Below are positions 5,905 to 7,469 of a DNA stretch of 7,469 nucleotides, piece by piece. The notes beneath the pieces are model-generated. The model was given only the letters and a program-made list of their open reading frames with translations. It was not told the DNA's origin and did no database searches. The stretch covers positions 2,024 through 9,492 of the forward strand of contig MGUQ01000046.1 of NCBI GenBank assembly GCA_001799975.1, in the 5' to 3' direction. A program made the translations under genes and the position numbers. This DNA is from Elusimicrobia bacterium RIFCSPLOWO2_01_FULL_54_10 (GTDB taxonomy: Bacteria > Elusimicrobiota > Elusimicrobia > 2-02-FULL-39-32). Position 1 is the first letter of the stretch; each line of letters opens with the position of its first letter.

Positions 5905-6963
5905 TCAAAACAACGGCAGGGCCTGCAAGGCGCTCAAATAGCGCCGCGCTTTTTTCAACTGATTGACCTTCATTTCATCCTGATCCGCCCCTTCTGCCGC
6001 AAACCCGCGCCTCTGCGCGTCAACCTGCAAGAAGTCATTGAGGATGATGCAGCACCATTTGATTCTGTGAAGTGGAAACAAAAGATGAATCCTGCGGACG
6101 AATTTTTCCGGCTCGGACAGGTTCACGACGATTCCGTTCGTGAACAGTTCAAAATATCTCATCGGGACGGGGAACGCCGGCTGGCAGAAATAATCGCAAA
6201 CCGTTTTCGTCGGATCGTCCCAGCCGGCATACTCAAAATCGATAAAACGGAGACGGCGGTCCGAAGCCAATATCGCGTTATGAAAACCAAAATCGGACGG
6301 AGACAAACAACGGTCGTTCTTTTTAATCCGCACCTCGATATCCATGTTGAGTTTATGGGCATTTCGGATGATCCTGTCCCTTTCGCGTTCCCAGCAGGAG
6401 CGCAGCTCTCCGTCAACAAACCTAAACGCGTCGCGATGGACTTTTGCAGAACGATCGATTTGAAGAAGTTTTCTCATCCGGCTGTCCACGTGATGGAGAT
6501 ATCCGGCAATGGTGAAGGATGCCTCTGACGCGACGGGCAAAGACGCGTCGCCATTATGGTCTTGATGCCGATTAAGCGCATGAAAAAAATCGATGGATTG
6601 ACTCACGTATTCCCGATGAATTCGATTTGGATCCACCGGATTGCCTTCGATAAATTCGTAAAGCGCCAGGTGACGGTTCGTATCGAAAAAAAGGGGCTGC
6701 GGGATGCACCGGATTCCACGATTCCAGGCATATTGACTGAAGGAAAACTCAACTCCCAACCGGTCGCGCGGATCTCCGGGATGCTGAAAATAAATTTTCA
6801 GTAAAAAGCTCCTGCCGTTCACGTTCACGCGAAACACTTTGTTATTGATTCCGCCGGGAAGAGGAACGAGGCGGGAATCCCGTTTCACCCTTGGATTCGA
6901 GTCGAACAAAGGGATGCAGTTTTTAATCTCTTCTAAATAAGAAAGGTCTGAACCATTTTCCAT
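5905..6963 (-). CDS. APH/choline-kinase-fold phosphotransferase (small-molecule kinase)
   Basis: The 352-residue protein carries the marks of the aminoglycoside phosphotransferase (APH, PF01636) fold. These are a glycine-rich nucleotide loop LPGGINNKVFRV (35-46), a likely ATP-binding lysine at 56 in FLLKIY, the hinge-like LYEFIEGNPV (101-110), a Brenner-type catalytic loop LSPSDFGFHNAIL (220-232) with Asp224 and Asn229, and the metal-binding Asp242 in FIDFEYAGWDDP. The usual HxD of the loop is replaced by PSD. The family phosphorylates small hydroxylated molecules such as choline, amino sugars, homoserine and sugars. In this setting a sugar or glycan precursor is more likely than an antibiotic. 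The gene starts inside the HAD-like gene (31-nt overlap in a different frame), so the two are translationally coupled and probably act on linked intermediates. The ATG at 6963 has only a weak upstream GAG. There is no sign of truncation. Confidence 0.85.
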   Translation of the reverse strand: MENGSDLSYLEEIKNCIPLFDSNPRVKRDSRLVPLPGGINNKVFRVNVNGRSFLLKIYFQHPGDPRDRLGVEFSFSQYAWNRGIRCIPQPLFFDTNRHLALYEFIEGNPVDPNRIHREYVSQSIDFFHALNRHQDHNGDASLPVASEASFTIAGYLHHVDSRMRKLLQIDRSAKVHRDAFRFVDGELRSCWERERDRIIRNAHKLNMDIEVRIKKNDRCLSPSDFGFHNAILASDRRLRFIDFEYAGWDDPTKTVCDYFCQPAFPVPMRYFELFTNGIVVNLSEPEKFVRRIHLLFPLHRIKWCCIILNDFLQVDAQRRGFAAEGADQDEMKVNQLKKARRYLSALQALPLF

Positions 6964-7469
6964 GATTGGGCTCGCTTAAGCATAGGGACACTGTTATAAA
7001 TATCATTCGGGTCGAAAAGAATGCCCTGCGCCGACGACGGGAAAGCCGGCTCCGCAAACAATTCCGGAAGATCATCGATAAAATGAGTGCATTTCATTTG
7101 CGCGATTCGATTGAGCTTCTCCTGCTTTGTCAGATCAAAAAACACCTCTTGCTTTGTCAAACCTATTTTATCGGGGTCATAGAAACCGTTGGCGTCCAGC
7201 CAAAGGTGAGCCGCTTGATGAAGATCGTAACCAGGTCCCTGATAGGGATGATGGGTCTTGTGGCTGATGATCAACACCGGGACTGCCCGTGCCTTGCATT
7301 GATGAAAAAACTCAATGACTCCCGGATATGGAAGCGCCTGATTCATGCAGAGACCGTAGACGTAACCCTGCATTTCGATCCACGTCTCTTCCATCCCATT
7401 TTTTCGAAGATGGTCGCGAACCCTTCCCTTTGAAACAGGCAGATCCGCGGGAATCAGTCCTTTTTCGTA
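6933..7469 (-). CDS. HAD-like hydrolase, C-terminal part (5' end beyond right edge)
   Basis: The frame is open to the right edge. Twenty-five residues precede the first in-window ATG (7394-7392) without a stop, and their sequence (GLIPADLPVSKGRVRDHLRK) looks like ordinary coding sequence. The true start, and the nucleophile DxD loop of HAD enzymes, therefore probably lie outside. In the 178 visible residues, VLIISHKTHHPY (65-76) is HAD motif II with Ser69 and a possible motif III lysine. THFIDDLPELFA (128-139) is motif IV with acidic Asp132 and Asp133 for Mg2+. The likely role is a small-molecule phosphatase or a related activity on a phosphorylated sugar or similar metabolite. The 31-nt overlap with the kinase gene implies co-translation. 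The substrate is unknown, and loss of catalytic activity cannot be ruled out without motif I. Confidence 0.82.
   Translation of the reverse strand, partial: YEKGLIPADLPVSKGRVRDHLRKNGMEETWIEMQGYVYGLCMNQALPYPGVIEFFHQCKARAVPVLIISHKTHHPYQGPGYDLHQAAHLWLDANGFYDPDKIGLTKQEVFFDLTKQEKLNRIAQMKCTHFIDDLPELFAEPAFPSSAQGILFDPNDIYNSVPMLKRAQSWKMVQTFLI

Noticed and set aside
5905..6963. An aminoglycoside antibiotic resistance gene
   Set aside because: The APH fold is shared by many metabolic kinases. The glycan-locus context, the coupling to a HAD-like gene and the atypical catalytic loop do not support antibiotic resistance.

Overview
The window is part of a surface-glycan (polysaccharide or lipid-linked sugar) locus from a bacterium of moderate GC, roughly 50-55% by eye. 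No rRNA, tRNA, mobile element or CRISPR array is visible. The Wzx-type flippase, polyprenyl-phosphate-type glycosyltransferase and small tailoring enzymes suggest a bacterium with a lipid-linked glycan assembly pathway. The mix with a cobalamin-dependent radical SAM enzyme resembles what is often seen in uncultured environmental phyla such as Omnitrophota or Nitrospirota. That placement is a low-confidence impression, not something the sequence proves.

Nearly everything is on the minus strand, so transcription runs from right to left. From the right edge the order is: a HAD-like hydrolase (cut by the edge), an APH-fold small-molecule kinase (31-nt overlap with the HAD gene), methyltransferase copy B (27-nt gap holding a strong ribosome binding site), and a B12-binding-domain radical SAM protein (52-nt gap with a 15-bp palindrome). 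Next comes one gene on the opposite strand, methyltransferase copy A. The minus-strand series then resumes with a family 2 glycosyltransferase, a Wzx-like flippase (31-nt overlap) and a CgeB/DUF3880-like glycosyltransferase (ATGA overlap, cut by the left edge). No stretch over 60 bases lacks a gene.

A working model (inference): the HAD/APH pair prepares or recycles a phosphorylated small molecule, probably a sugar. The two class I methyltransferases and the radical SAM enzyme modify the glycan or its precursor, and the glycosyltransferases build it. The flippase then moves the lipid-linked product across the inner membrane.

The most distinctive element is the central module. Two 218-residue methyltransferases, about 72% identical by eye, sit in inverted orientation on either side of the radical SAM gene, and one 77-nt block is almost identical between them (74/77). 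Copy A starts directly after a TATAAT sequence with no leader room. The glycosyltransferase that diverges from it has lost any ordinary start codon upstream of its first catalytic strand, as if copy A had been inserted or rearranged next to it.
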